DNA of 18,375 bases from the NCBI GenBank assembly GCA_025350945.1, contig JANXWW010000024.1, forward strand, positions 1 through 18,375, in the 5' to 3' direction. The notes beneath the pieces were generated by a model that did no database searches, had not been told where the DNA came from, and saw only the letters and a program-made list of their open reading frames with translations. Made by a program: the position numbers and the translations under genes. This stretch comes from Burkholderiales bacterium (lineage in GTDB: Bacteria; Pseudomonadota; Gammaproteobacteria; Burkholderiales; Usitatibacteraceae). This document shows, piece after piece, positions 7,156 through 14,667 of this stretch (the first letter of the stretch is position 1; the number at the start of each line of letters is the position of its first letter).

Positions 7156-9558
7156 TTATAGTTTGAAACCTGAAACGGATGCCTTCAAATCGGATGCCAC
7201 ATCTGCCAAATCTTTAATGGATGTTGCGGTCTGTTGAGTACCCACTGAAGTTTGACGATTGATTTCAAGAATATCCTGCATGTTGCGCGCCACCTTGTTG
7301 GCAGAAGTTGCCTGTGTTTGCGCGTCATCTGAAATTTTCTGAATAAGACCGGCGAGGTTTTTTGTCACCGAGTCGATCTCACTCAATGCCTGTCCTGCGG
7401 CGTCAGATAGTTTCGCTCCTTCAACCACACCCGTCGTTGATTTCTCCATGGCGGCCACCGCATCTTGTGTATCGGCCTGAATGGTTTTTACAATTGCACC
7501 AATCTGCTTGGTTGCTTCGCCGGAACGCTCAGCCAGTCGTTGCACCTCTTCCGCAACCACTGAAAAGCCTCGGCCTGCTTCACCAGCCGATGCCGCCTGG
7601 ATCGCAGCGTTAAGCGCCAGTACGTTCGTCTGTTCAGTAATGTCGGAAATCAATTCCACGATTTCACCAATCTCCTGCGAACTCTCACCGAGTCGTTTAA
7701 TCCGCTTGGATGTTTCCTGGATTTGTTCGCGGATGTCGTTCATACCCGTGATGGAGTTTTGCACTGCCATGCGACCTTTATCCGCCGCCGCGAGCGAGCG
7801 CATAGCCACCTGAGAGGATTCTTCAGCTGATGCAGACACCAGCGTCAAGGTTTCGGCCACGCGTAACACATCCTGCGTCGTATTCTGAATTTCCTTCGAT
7901 TGCTTTTCGGCGGCATCCAGTAACTGAACTGACACCGCTTGCGCCTGTTGTGAGCGCACCGATACCGAGTTTGACGCGTTGTTTACACCTGTTACCAGTG
8001 TACGCAACTCATCAATGGTGTAGTTCATCGAATCCGCGATTGCGCCCGTGATGTCTTCGGTCACTTTCGCGCGAATCGTTAAGTCGCCGTCGGCCAAGTC
8101 ACCCATCTCGTTAAGCAGGCGCAAAATAGCTTCCTGGTTTCGCTTGTTTTCCGCTTCTGACTCAGCTGCGCGGCGGCGTGCATCACCCAGAAACACCACA
8201 GCCAGCAGCGCGAGTGTGGCAAGCGCAAGCAAACCGAACAACAGCGCCAACAATAACGGGAAGTTATTTTTTTCGACCGCCAGCGCCTGCTGCATTTGCT
8301 CAACATTAGACAAAAGCTGCTCAGAACCCTGTTGCAGCGCGCGGCCCGATTGGCGGGCGGAAACGAGCTTTTGCACATTGCCGAGAATTGGCTGTATGTT
8401 TTGTTCGAACGAGGCAAATTGTTCGCGCAGTTTGGCAACGCGAGCCTTGGTGTCGCCATCACGCAATGCGGTAATACCAAGCGCATCCGAGCCCGATTCC
8501 AGCGCTTTAATCAACTCACGGAAATCATTGGTATCTTTACCCATCAGGAAAGGCACTTCAGGATCAATAATGTCGGAACCTAAAATTTCAGCCGATCCGC
8601 GACCCAGGCGCTCTGCATAAAATGTCAGCCGATTAACTTTCAAAATTTGCGCGGGTGATGCGCCCGATTGCTGCATAAGTCCCGTCAAATCTTGGGAAAG
8701 GGCGGCAAGTTCTTCTGCACCTGAACGCACTTGTGCGATGTTGCGTGACAAGTCGGTCAAGTCAGTCTTTGCGGCGAGAATTGAGGTCGCAGCATTCGAT
8801 GAATCCGAAAATCGTTTCGTCAATTCTTCAAGGCGGGAAGTGAGCTCTTCAGAAACGCGAGCAGACGGCACCTGTGTCGAAAACGCTTCACCGCCATTAT
8901 TCAATGCATCCAGATAACGCTGAAATTCATCGCGGCTATCCTGGAGTTGCGGGAAGGAAACCGCATCACCACGCGCTGCCAGCCCGCCAGACTTTGCCAG
9001 CCGCTGGGTATGGAACTGCAACTGCGAGGTAATGTTGGTGTAAGTTGACGCATGGTCTTTTTTGATCTGGTACCAAATTGTTGCGGCAATAGCTGCAAGC
9101 ACAAAGATACCGGCGATTACCAGCAAAATAATTAGTTGGCTTACCAGCGGCTTGTCGCCGACTATTGGTAGCTTGAATACGCCTTTGCTTACTTTTTTCG
9201 GCTTGGTTACTTTTGTTGCTGCAACGGCAGCAGCAATTTTTTGCGTCTTATTGGCCGTAGAACTAAATCCCGAATTGGTGGCGGGCCCCTGCTGTGTCGT
9301 TTGTGATGTCGTTTGCGCAGTCGTGACTGGGCCTAATGCCTTTTTCGGCGCAATCGCTTTCGGTTTGCCAAAGCCAAAAAAATTGAGCCCGCTACCCGAT
9401 TTGGCCGCTGGCTTTAGATTTGGTTTGCCTGGCGGTGATTTTGCCAGCGGCGATAATGGGTCGATCGCTTTTGTTTCAGGCTTTAACGAAACGCCAGTCT
9501 TATCGACGGATTTTTCGTCTTTTTTAGGACCGCCGGGAATAGGTAATTTAAACGCCAT
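7156..9558 (-). CDS. pilJ: PilJ-type methyl-accepting transducer of the pilus chemosensory system
   Basis: An inner-membrane receptor of 800 residues that feeds the PilI/ChpA pathway. A Lys/Pro/Thr-rich N-terminal cytoplasmic segment (1-135) is followed by transmembrane helix 1 (about 138-161), a mainly helical periplasmic region (about 165-430) with two PilJ-like stretches (around 187-200 and 309-322), transmembrane helix 2 (about 433-457), HAMP (about 458-515) and the signalling hairpin. Its conserved tip reads DITEQTNVLALNAAIQAA (639-656), followed by GEAGRGFSVVAEEV. Pseudomonas PilJ is near 680 residues; most of the excess here is the N-terminal extension. The ATG at 9558 follows GGAG (9566-9569) at good spacing, so the extension appears genuine. 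FKLPI-x-G occurs at both ends of the extension. pilI lies 45 bp upstream. Confidence 0.94.
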   Translation of the reverse strand: MAFKLPIPGGPKKDEKSVDKTGVSLKPETKAIDPLSPLAKSPPGKPNLKPAAKSGSGLNFFGFGKPKAIAPKKALGPVTTAQTTSQTTQQGPATNSGFSSTANKTQKIAAAVAATKVTKPKKVSKGVFKLPIVGDKPLVSQLIILLVIAGIFVLAAIAATIWYQIKKDHASTYTNITSQLQFHTQRLAKSGGLAARGDAVSFPQLQDSRDEFQRYLDALNNGGEAFSTQVPSARVSEELTSRLEELTKRFSDSSNAATSILAAKTDLTDLSRNIAQVRSGAEELAALSQDLTGLMQQSGASPAQILKVNRLTFYAERLGRGSAEILGSDIIDPEVPFLMGKDTNDFRELIKALESGSDALGITALRDGDTKARVAKLREQFASFEQNIQPILGNVQKLVSARQSGRALQQGSEQLLSNVEQMQQALAVEKNNFPLLLALLFGLLALATLALLAVVFLGDARRRAAESEAENKRNQEAILRLLNEMGDLADGDLTIRAKVTEDITGAIADSMNYTIDELRTLVTGVNNASNSVSVRSQQAQAVSVQLLDAAEKQSKEIQNTTQDVLRVAETLTLVSASAEESSQVAMRSLAAADKGRMAVQNSITGMNDIREQIQETSKRIKRLGESSQEIGEIVELISDITEQTNVLALNAAIQAASAGEAGRGFSVVAEEVQRLAERSGEATKQIGAIVKTIQADTQDAVAAMEKSTTGVVEGAKLSDAAGQALSEIDSVTKNLAGLIQKISDDAQTQATSANKVARNMQDILEINRQTSVGTQQTATSIKDLADVASDLKASVSGFKL

Positions 9559-9603
9559 GGGACTTCTCCAGTACTAGTTTCTAGTTGCTTTTTCAATGCG
9601 CCG

Positions 9604-10137
9604 CTATGCGGTCGCTAATGCGCCAATGAGACCAACTTCAAGAAAACGTGTTTCACGTGCAAGCGCTTCAAGATCAAGCTCAAGCCAGGCAGCACTGTTC
9701 TGATCACGAAATCGCGCTTTTATCCAGGGTTTTGACGTGTCATGCACGCCATCTTCGGTGAAAGTTTCGGGGTTACGCAGACCGAGCATCCTGCTGACCA
9801 ATAAGCCGGACCCTTCAATGATTTTTTCGTGTATCAGCACTACACGTCGCTCTGAACCTGCATTAATAGTCTCGCCTCCCTGAAATGCAGCGAAATCAAT
9901 GGTGCTGTAAAGCTTGCCGCGCACGTTTGAGACGCCGCGAAACCACGCCTCGGTTAGTGGCACTTCAAAAAAATTGGGGACTGGGATCACCTCAGACACG
10001 TCTGAGAGGCTCACCAGCCAGTTATCCGAGCCGACTTGAAATCCCAGTTTGGATGCGACCGTTTTACGCGACGACAAATCGCGAAGCCGCTCTGCGAACT
10101 TTTGCTGGAACTCTCGTAGGCTGGTTTTGCGAGCCAT
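9604..10137 (-). CDS. pilI: PilI, CheW-like adaptor
   Basis: A 177-residue cytoplasmic scaffold expected to couple PilJ to the ChpA kinase core. The CheW fold shows in the order GFQVGSDNWLVSLSDVSEV (32-50), IPVPNFFEVPLTEAWFRGVSN (51-71, the hydrophobic strand and 'G-V-x-N-x-R-G' turn typical of CheW), KLYSTIDF (75-82), then RRVVLIHE (97-104). The first 30 residues form a basic amphipathic helix, usual for PilI. The start is the ATG at 10137, preceded by AGGG about 8 nt upstream, which overlaps the end of pilH. The 10-bp gap to pilH and 45-bp gap to pilJ indicate one transcript. The pilI name rests on position between pilH and pilJ as well as sequence; a generic CheW is the only alternative. 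Confidence 0.92.
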   Translation of the reverse strand: MARKTSLREFQQKFAERLRDLSSRKTVASKLGFQVGSDNWLVSLSDVSEVIPVPNFFEVPLTEAWFRGVSNVRGKLYSTIDFAAFQGGETINAGSERRVVLIHEKIIEGSGLLVSRMLGLRNPETFTEDGVHDTSKPWIKARFRDQNSAAWLELDLEALARETRFLEVGLIGALATA

Positions 10138-10147
10138 ATTTTTTACC

Positions 10148-10513
10148 CTAGCCCAGAGCTTTAATTTTTGCGATTAACTCATCGCCACTTACCGGCTTGA
10201 CAAGATAGTCTTTTGCACCTTGGCGCATCCCCCAAATTTTGTCGGTTTCCTGATCTTTGGTGGTACAGATGAATACCGGAATATTTTTAGTTGTCTCTTC
10301 GCGAGAGATCGCGCGAGTCGCCTGAAAACCGTTTAGGCCCGGCATCACCACGTCCATTAGAATTAAGTCAGGGAGCTCGGACTTGGCTTTCTCTACGCCT
10401 TCTTCTCCGCTAGTTGCGAGCACGGTTGAATAACCTGCCTTTACCAACAACGCGTCAAGAAATGCCCGCTCTGTTGGAGAGTCATCAATGATCAGGATTT
10501 TTTTTACTGCCAT
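10148..10513 (-). CDS. pilH: PilH, single-domain response regulator
   Basis: A CheY-like receiver of 121 residues with no output domain, a phosphorylation target of ChpA; in Pseudomonas PilH is linked to pilus retraction and to phosphate drain. Visible are the acidic pair D10/D11 (IIDDSPTER), phospho-acceptor D54 (LILMDVVMPG), T84/T85 (FICTTKD) and K106 (YLVKPVS). The sequence KIWGMRQGA before the Lys is characteristic of PilH-type receivers. The start is placed at the ATG at 10513, because GGAG sits 7 nt upstream (10520-10523) and the protein then begins directly at the first beta-strand. An in-frame start at 10576 would add 21 residues of non-receiver sequence. It lies 148 bp downstream of pilG and 10 bp upstream of pilI. 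Confidence 0.93.
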   Translation of the reverse strand: MAVKKILIIDDSPTERAFLDALLVKAGYSTVLATSGEEGVEKAKSELPDLILMDVVMPGLNGFQATRAISREETTKNIPVFICTTKDQETDKIWGMRQGAKDYLVKPVSGDELIAKIKALG

Positions 10514-10661
10514 GTTTTGCTCCAATATTCTCTGTGAATCAAATGTTAATGCGGTCTGGCTTGCACAACTTCTCAAAACACAATCACGTCCATTTGCAAG
10601 CGAAGAACCAACCGATCAACCACTACACTGCGATGAAATTTGACGGTATGAGCGACTTAAC

Positions 10662-11081
10662 TTATGTAGAGCTCGCTTGCTCTGCCGCTCTTTTGCTCGC
10701 CAAGTGTGACTCCACTGTTTTCAGCAAACTGTCCTTCGAAAACGGTTTCGTCAAATATTCATCCGACCCTACCATTCGACCGCGCGCCCGGTCAAAAAGA
10801 GAGTCTTTGCTGGATAACATGATGACTGGCGTTAATCGGTGTTTGCCATTTTTCTTTATAAGCGCACAAGTTTGGTACCCGTCCAGGCGCGGCATCATAA
10901 TATCCACAAAGATCAAATCAGGTTGGTGATCTGCAATCTTGGCGAGAGCATCAAAGCCGTTCTCAGCCAAAATCACTTGGCAACCCGCTTGCATGAGAAA
11001 AATTTCGGCTGATCGACGGATCGTGTTTGAATCGTCAATCACCATCACTCTCACACCTGATAACGCCTTTGTTTCAACCAC
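10662..11081 (-). CDS. pilG: PilG, single-domain response regulator
   Basis: A CheY-like receiver of 139 residues, in Pseudomonas the ChpA target that promotes pilus extension and cAMP signalling. Key residues: D16/D17 (VMVIDDSNTIRRSAE), phospho-acceptor D60 (LIFVDIMMPRLDGYQ), S90 in the switch position (VIMLSSKD) and K112 (YLTKPFSKD). The DRARGRMVGSDEYL stretch is typical of PilG. It starts with GTG at 11079-11081: AGGG lies 7 nt upstream and an in-frame TAG lies three codons before the GTG, so no longer form is possible. It is the first gene of the pil run. The 290-bp upstream region holds TTGACT (minus strand, 11304-11309) with TATAAA (11277-11282), but the 21-bp spacer makes that promoter doubtful. 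Confidence 0.93.
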   Translation of the reverse strand: MVETKALSGVRVMVIDDSNTIRRSAEIFLMQAGCQVILAENGFDALAKIADHQPDLIFVDIMMPRLDGYQTCALIKKNGKHRLTPVIMLSSKDSLFDRARGRMVGSDEYLTKPFSKDSLLKTVESHLASKRAAEQASST

Positions 11082-11170
11082 ACCTATTCCCTATTTTTTA
11101 GAGCCGTTACTTATTCTCGTCACGATTCTGTCGTTCGGAAGTTCTTTGGCACTACTAAAAATGATTGAGC

Positions 11171-11185
11171 GCATAGAAACTATGC
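11171..11185. repeat. Short perfect inverted repeat in the pilG leader
   Basis: GCATAG-AAA-CTATGC: 6-bp arms with a 3-bp centre, about 90 bp upstream of the pilG GTG and within its presumed leader. It could be an operator half-site pair or a small RNA hairpin. It has no T-tract, so it is not a terminator. At this length it may also be chance. Confidence 0.4.
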
Positions 11186-11371
11186 ATCGGCTTTACAAAT
11201 TAATTGCTATTACAGTAACGCGTTTTTTCTTTCAAAACAATAGGAAAGCGCACAAACATCAACCGATTTCACAAAATTTATATTTATTTTGTCTTAAAGC
11301 GGTAGTCAAGCGGTATCCAAGCATTAAAAGCAAAGTCATTAACAGCCGGGTTTTGAGCTTCCGACTGGTTG

Positions 11372-11578
11372 CTAGATCTCAACCATTTCAAAATCTTCTT
11401 TACGTGCACCGCATTCGGGGCAACTCCAGCTAATGGGCACATCCTCCCACCGCGTGCCTGGTGCAAGATCATCGTCGGACGAGCCGACGGCCTCATCATA
11501 AATCCAGCCACAGACGAGACACATCCAGGTCTTGCCCGGTTTTGCGCTAGCTTCAGCAGTTTCTGTCGATTGAATCAT
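11372..11578 (-). CDS. Rubredoxin
   Basis: A small cytoplasmic one-iron electron-transfer protein of 68 residues. The two Cys pairs that bind Fe(SCys)4 are present: CLVCGWIYDEA (C20 and C23) and CPECGARKEDFE (C53 and C56), with the conserved aromatic residues W18, Y27 and W51 and the GTRWEDVP loop. A short Ser/Ala/Glu-rich N-terminal stretch of about 15 residues precedes the fold. The ATG at 11578 has AGGA about 9 nt upstream. The redox partner cannot be read from the sequence. The gene is divergent from thiD and lies upstream of, and on the same strand as, pilG, an arrangement I recall from other Betaproteobacteria. There is no clear terminator between it and pilG, so read-through into the pil genes is possible. 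Confidence 0.95.
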   Translation of the reverse strand: MIQSTETAEASAKPGKTWMCLVCGWIYDEAVGSSDDDLAPGTRWEDVPISWSCPECGARKEDFEMVEI

Positions 11579-11651
11579 TTTTCATCGTCCTGTTTCAGGC
11601 AGTTGTAGTTATTGAGGTAGTCATTTTCGCTGTGCTTGAGGCGATGCATAT

Positions 11652-11680
11652 ACAATATTGCAATCGCATCAGCGCTCCAA
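11652..11680 (-). promoter_or_regulatory. Candidate sigma70 promoter for the rubredoxin gene
   Basis: On the minus strand TTGGAG (11675-11680) and TATTGT (11652-11657) are separated by 17 bp, about 75 bp before the rubredoxin ATG. The hexamers match consensus at 3/6 and 4/6, so this is suggestive only. No convincing counterpart for thiD was found on the plus strand. Confidence 0.25.
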
Positions 11681-11780
11681 AATAACTGAGTTAATTGTAA
11701 ATTGTAACTTGCAGCGCCCTCCAGTCCACTCGTTTTTATCCGTGTTGTTCGTATTTTTACCTATGCTCTCGTCTTAATTC

Positions 11781-12671
11781 ATGACCGACCCACACAAAGC
11801 CCCGCCCGCCGTGCTCACCTTCGCCGCAACCGACCCTTCCGGTGGCGCGGGTGTTCAAGCCGATATCTTGACTTTAGCCAGCATGGGCTGTCATCCCATA
11901 TCGGTTATCACCGCGATTACGGTACAGGACACCAGCGGCGTGGAAGATATTTCACCCGTTGACTCGGATTGGGTAGCGGACCAGGCGCGCGCCATCCTTG
12001 AGGATATCCCGATTGCCGCATTCAAGATCGGTGTAATGGGCAGTTTGGAGAATATTGCGGTAATTGCCGAAATAGTCTCGGACTATCCCGAAATTCCATT
12101 AATTTTGGATCCTGTTTTTGCTTCAGCCCGTGGGGATGAATTTGCCAATGATGAAAATATTCAGGCGATTCGCGAAATGCTCATTCCGCAGTGCACGATC
12201 ATTACGCCCAATTCAATTGAACTGAAACGTCTGGGATTGGAAGACGATGAAGAAAACGTGTCGCTCGAAATATTGGCGCAACGGCTGATCGCGCTCGGTG
12301 CCGAATATGTGCTGGTCACAGGCACCCACGAATCCACTGCGGACGTCATCAATACTTTATTCCACGAAAAAGGCATTGTGCGCAGCGACACCTGGAAGCG
12401 GCTGCCGGGCAGCTATCATGGCTCGGGATGCACACTTGCCTCAGCCATCGCCGCCACCATGGCGCGTGGCCTGGATATTTCTGACGCGGTTCGTGAAGCG
12501 CAGGAGTATACGTGGCAATCGCTGAAATTTGGCTTCCGGCCCGGTATGGGACAGTTCGTGCCTGATCGACTATTTTGGGCACGCGATGACGAAGATGATG
12601 ACGAAGAAGTTGAAACTGCAGCATCTCGCGAATCATCGCAAGCGCCCGATCCTCACGGTGCCAAGCACTGA
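11781..12671 (+). CDS. thiD: Hydroxymethylpyrimidine / phosphomethylpyrimidine kinase ThiD
   Basis: A ribokinase-fold enzyme that phosphorylates HMP and then HMP-phosphate to HMP diphosphate, one of the two halves of thiamine phosphate. Motifs: TFAATDPSGGAGVQADI (13-29), GCHPISVITAITVQDT (36-51, substrate pocket), VMGS (85-88), LDPVFAS (109-115), ITPNSIEL (141-148), LVTGTH (178-183) and the anion-hole/catalytic GSGC (214-217). The core ends near residue 268. Then follows an unusual acidic tail (DDEDDDEEVE) and a 20-residue polar end. The ATG at 11781 has an in-frame TAA two codons before it and no visible Shine-Dalgarno sequence, so a weak or leaderless start is likely. It heads a close run with thiE (15-bp gap). 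No TPP riboswitch was seen upstream. Confidence 0.93.
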   Translation: MTDPHKAPPAVLTFAATDPSGGAGVQADILTLASMGCHPISVITAITVQDTSGVEDISPVDSDWVADQARAILEDIPIAAFKIGVMGSLENIAVIAEIVSDYPEIPLILDPVFASARGDEFANDENIQAIREMLIPQCTIITPNSIELKRLGLEDDEENVSLEILAQRLIALGAEYVLVTGTHESTADVINTLFHEKGIVRSDTWKRLPGSYHGSGCTLASAIAATMARGLDISDAVREAQEYTWQSLKFGFRPGMGQFVPDRLFWARDDEDDDEEVETAASRESSQAPDPHGAKH

Positions 12672-12686
12672 AAAGTCGATTAAGAC

Positions 12687-13379
12687 ATGGCAATGGACTG
12701 CGGCAACCCTTTGGCTGCGATAAATACAACCGTGGCCACAAACGCGACTACACGCGCGGTAATACGCGGACTTTATGCCATCACCCCGGATGGCGCGGAC
12801 ACCGCAACACTCAAGGCAATAGTCATGGCTGCTTTGGCGGGTGCTACAAAACTGGTTCAATATCGGCAAAAAAATATAGCCACGCATATTCAGGTGGCGC
12901 AAGCGTTCGAGCTGAATGCAATTTGTGTATCGCAAAATGCTTCGCTCATCATTAACGACAACGCAGAACTTGCGAAAAAAATCGATGCGGCAGGCGTGCA
13001 TCTTGGCCGTGAAGATATGGGTGTGGCCAAGGCGCGGCAATTGCTCGGGCCGCACAAAATAATTGGCGTTTCTTGCTATAACCAAATGGCATTGGCCGAG
13101 GCAGCCGTCGCGGCAGGTGTTGATTACATCGCCTTCGGTGCTTTTTTCCCCTCGCAGATCAAGCCACATGCGGTGCGTGCCGAGTTGGCTTTAATCATTG
13201 AGGCGAAGAAAAGATTTCGTGTTCCGGTGATCGCCATTGGCGGCATTTCGCTCAAAAATGCGCCACAATTAATCAATGCAGGAGCCGATGCTGTGGCCGT
13301 TATTTCTGATCTCTTCAATGCGCCTGATATCACCGCGCAGGCCATCGCTTTTCAAAAATTATTTCCAGAGAAAAATTAA
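12687..13379 (+). CDS. thiE: Thiamine-phosphate synthase ThiE
   Basis: A TIM-barrel enzyme that joins HMP diphosphate and thiazole phosphate to give thiamine monophosphate, the step after ThiD. Signatures in a 230-residue protein: GLYAITPD (28-35), VQYRQK (57-62), IINDNAELA (88-96), GVHLGREDM (103-111), IGVSCYN (126-132), DYIAFGAFFPSQIKP (146-160, phosphate loop), PVIAIGGI (180-187) and GADAVAVIS (199-207). The N-terminal 27 residues before the barrel are longer than in many ThiE proteins. The ATG at 12687 was chosen as first in frame after thiD; the ATG at 12693 is equally possible, as neither has a good ribosome site. hemL begins 5 bp after the stop. Confidence 0.93.
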   Translation: MAMDCGNPLAAINTTVATNATTRAVIRGLYAITPDGADTATLKAIVMAALAGATKLVQYRQKNIATHIQVAQAFELNAICVSQNASLIINDNAELAKKIDAAGVHLGREDMGVAKARQLLGPHKIIGVSCYNQMALAEAAVAAGVDYIAFGAFFPSQIKPHAVRAELALIIEAKKRFRVPVIAIGGISLKNAPQLINAGADAVAVISDLFNAPDITAQAIAFQKLFPEKN

Positions 13380-13384
13380 ACACC

Positions 13385-14665
13385 ATGTACGAGCAAAGTA
13401 AAAAACTTTTTGATAAATCTCAACGCGTAATCCCCGGTGGCGTGAACTCACCGGTGCGCGCCTTTCGCGCTGTCGGCGGCACACCGATTTTTTTTCGCGA
13501 GGCCAAGGGCGCGTATTTATGGGATGTGGATGGCAATAAATTTATTGATTACATCGGCTCGTGGGGGCCAGCCATTCTGGGCCACGCGCATCCGGAAGTC
13601 GTCAAAGCCGTACAAGAACGCGCTGTCAAAGGCATGAGCTTTGGCGCACCCACCGAAGCCGAGCTGGAACTGGCTGAACGGTTGGTTGAGTTGCTGCCGT
13701 CGATTGAACAAGTGCGCTTGACGAGCTCGGGCACCGAAGCCACGATGAGTGCGATTCGCCTGGCGCGCGGCTTTACGGGTCGGACCAAAATTATGAAATT
13801 CGAAGGCTGCTATCACGGCCATGGTGACGCATTGCTGGTCAAAGCAGGTTCTGGCGCGTTGACATTCGGCCATCCCAGCTCAGCAGGCGTGCCAGCCGAT
13901 GTGGTGGCAAATACACTGGTGCTTTCATATAACGAATTGGACGAGTTGGAAAAAACCTTCGCGACAATTGGTGATGAACTTGCCTGCGTCATTATCGAAC
14001 CAATTGCCGGCAACATGAATTTTGTGATGCCCTCGGTTGATTATATGAACAGTTTGCGTGCGCTTTGCACCCGGCACGGCGTGGTGCTGATTTTTGATGA
14101 GGTCATGACCGGCTTCAGGGTCGGACTGCACGGTGCACAGGGACATTACGGCATCACGCCTGATCTAACCACGCTGGGCAAAGTGATCGGGGGTGGCATG
14201 CCAGTCGGCGCGTTCGGTGGGCGGCGCGACATCATGGCGCATTTGGCACCGCTGGGTGGCGTATACCAGGCGGGTACATTGTCGGGCAATCCAGTGGCGG
14301 TCGCCGCAGGTTTGAAGACGCTGGAGTTGGTTGCGAAACCGGGTTTTTTCGAAGCGCTCGCCGCGAGTACATCGCAGATGGTCGAAGGCGTCAGGAGTGC
14401 CGCTCATGCAGCGGGCATCCCCATGTCCGGCGCAAGTCTGGGCGGTATGTTCGGATTATATTTTCGCGAAAAATTACCGACTAACTATGCTGAAGTAATG
14501 GAAGCAGACCGTGAACGTTTTAATAAGTATTTTCACGGCATGCTGGCAAGAGGCATTTACCTGGCTCCCTCTGCGTTTGAAGCGGGATTTGTATCGGCCA
14601 TGCACAACGCAAGCGATATTGAAGCAACCACCACGGCAGCACGCGAGGTATTCAAGACACTTTAA
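13385..14665 (+). CDS. hemL: Glutamate-1-semialdehyde 2,1-aminomutase HemL
   Basis: A PLP-dependent enzyme that converts glutamate 1-semialdehyde to 5-aminolevulinate, the last step of the C5 route to tetrapyrroles; its product is the substrate of HemB, also in this window. At 426 residues it is full length. Seen are PGGVNSPVRAF (17-27), the SSGTEATMSAIRLAR phosphate-binding region (114-128), GCYHGHGDALL (141-151), FDEVMTGFRV (237-246) and the PLP lysine K266 in TLGKVIGGGMPVGAFGG (263-279). The start at ATG 13385 gives the family N-terminus (MYEQSKKLFDKSQRVIPGG). It is 5 bp after thiE and 2 bp before the diguanylate cyclase, so all four genes are probably cotranscribed. Confidence 0.97.
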   Translation: MYEQSKKLFDKSQRVIPGGVNSPVRAFRAVGGTPIFFREAKGAYLWDVDGNKFIDYIGSWGPAILGHAHPEVVKAVQERAVKGMSFGAPTEAELELAERLVELLPSIEQVRLTSSGTEATMSAIRLARGFTGRTKIMKFEGCYHGHGDALLVKAGSGALTFGHPSSAGVPADVVANTLVLSYNELDELEKTFATIGDELACVIIEPIAGNMNFVMPSVDYMNSLRALCTRHGVVLIFDEVMTGFRVGLHGAQGHYGITPDLTTLGKVIGGGMPVGAFGGRRDIMAHLAPLGGVYQAGTLSGNPVAVAAGLKTLELVAKPGFFEALAASTSQMVEGVRSAAHAAGIPMSGASLGGMFGLYFREKLPTNYAEVMEADRERFNKYFHGMLARGIYLAPSAFEAGFVSAMHNASDIEATTTAAREVFKTL

Positions 14666-14667
14666 GC

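Noticed and set aside
10514..10576. Longer pilH start (63 bp upstream)
   Set aside because: The extra residues lie outside the receiver fold, and GGAG is placed for the ATG at 10513.
10534..10929. A 131-residue plus-strand frame across the pilG-pilH gap
   Set aside because: Most of it is antisense to the well-conserved pilG receiver, and no ribosome site or motif was seen.
11579..11780. TPP (THI-box) riboswitch upstream of thiD
   Set aside because: The conserved CUGAGA and the GAUCUGG-type elements are absent from the 202-bp region; only a chance CTGAG was seen.
12633..13169. A 178-residue minus-strand frame opposite thiE
   Set aside because: ThiE motifs on the plus strand are unmistakable; the minus frame has no family features.
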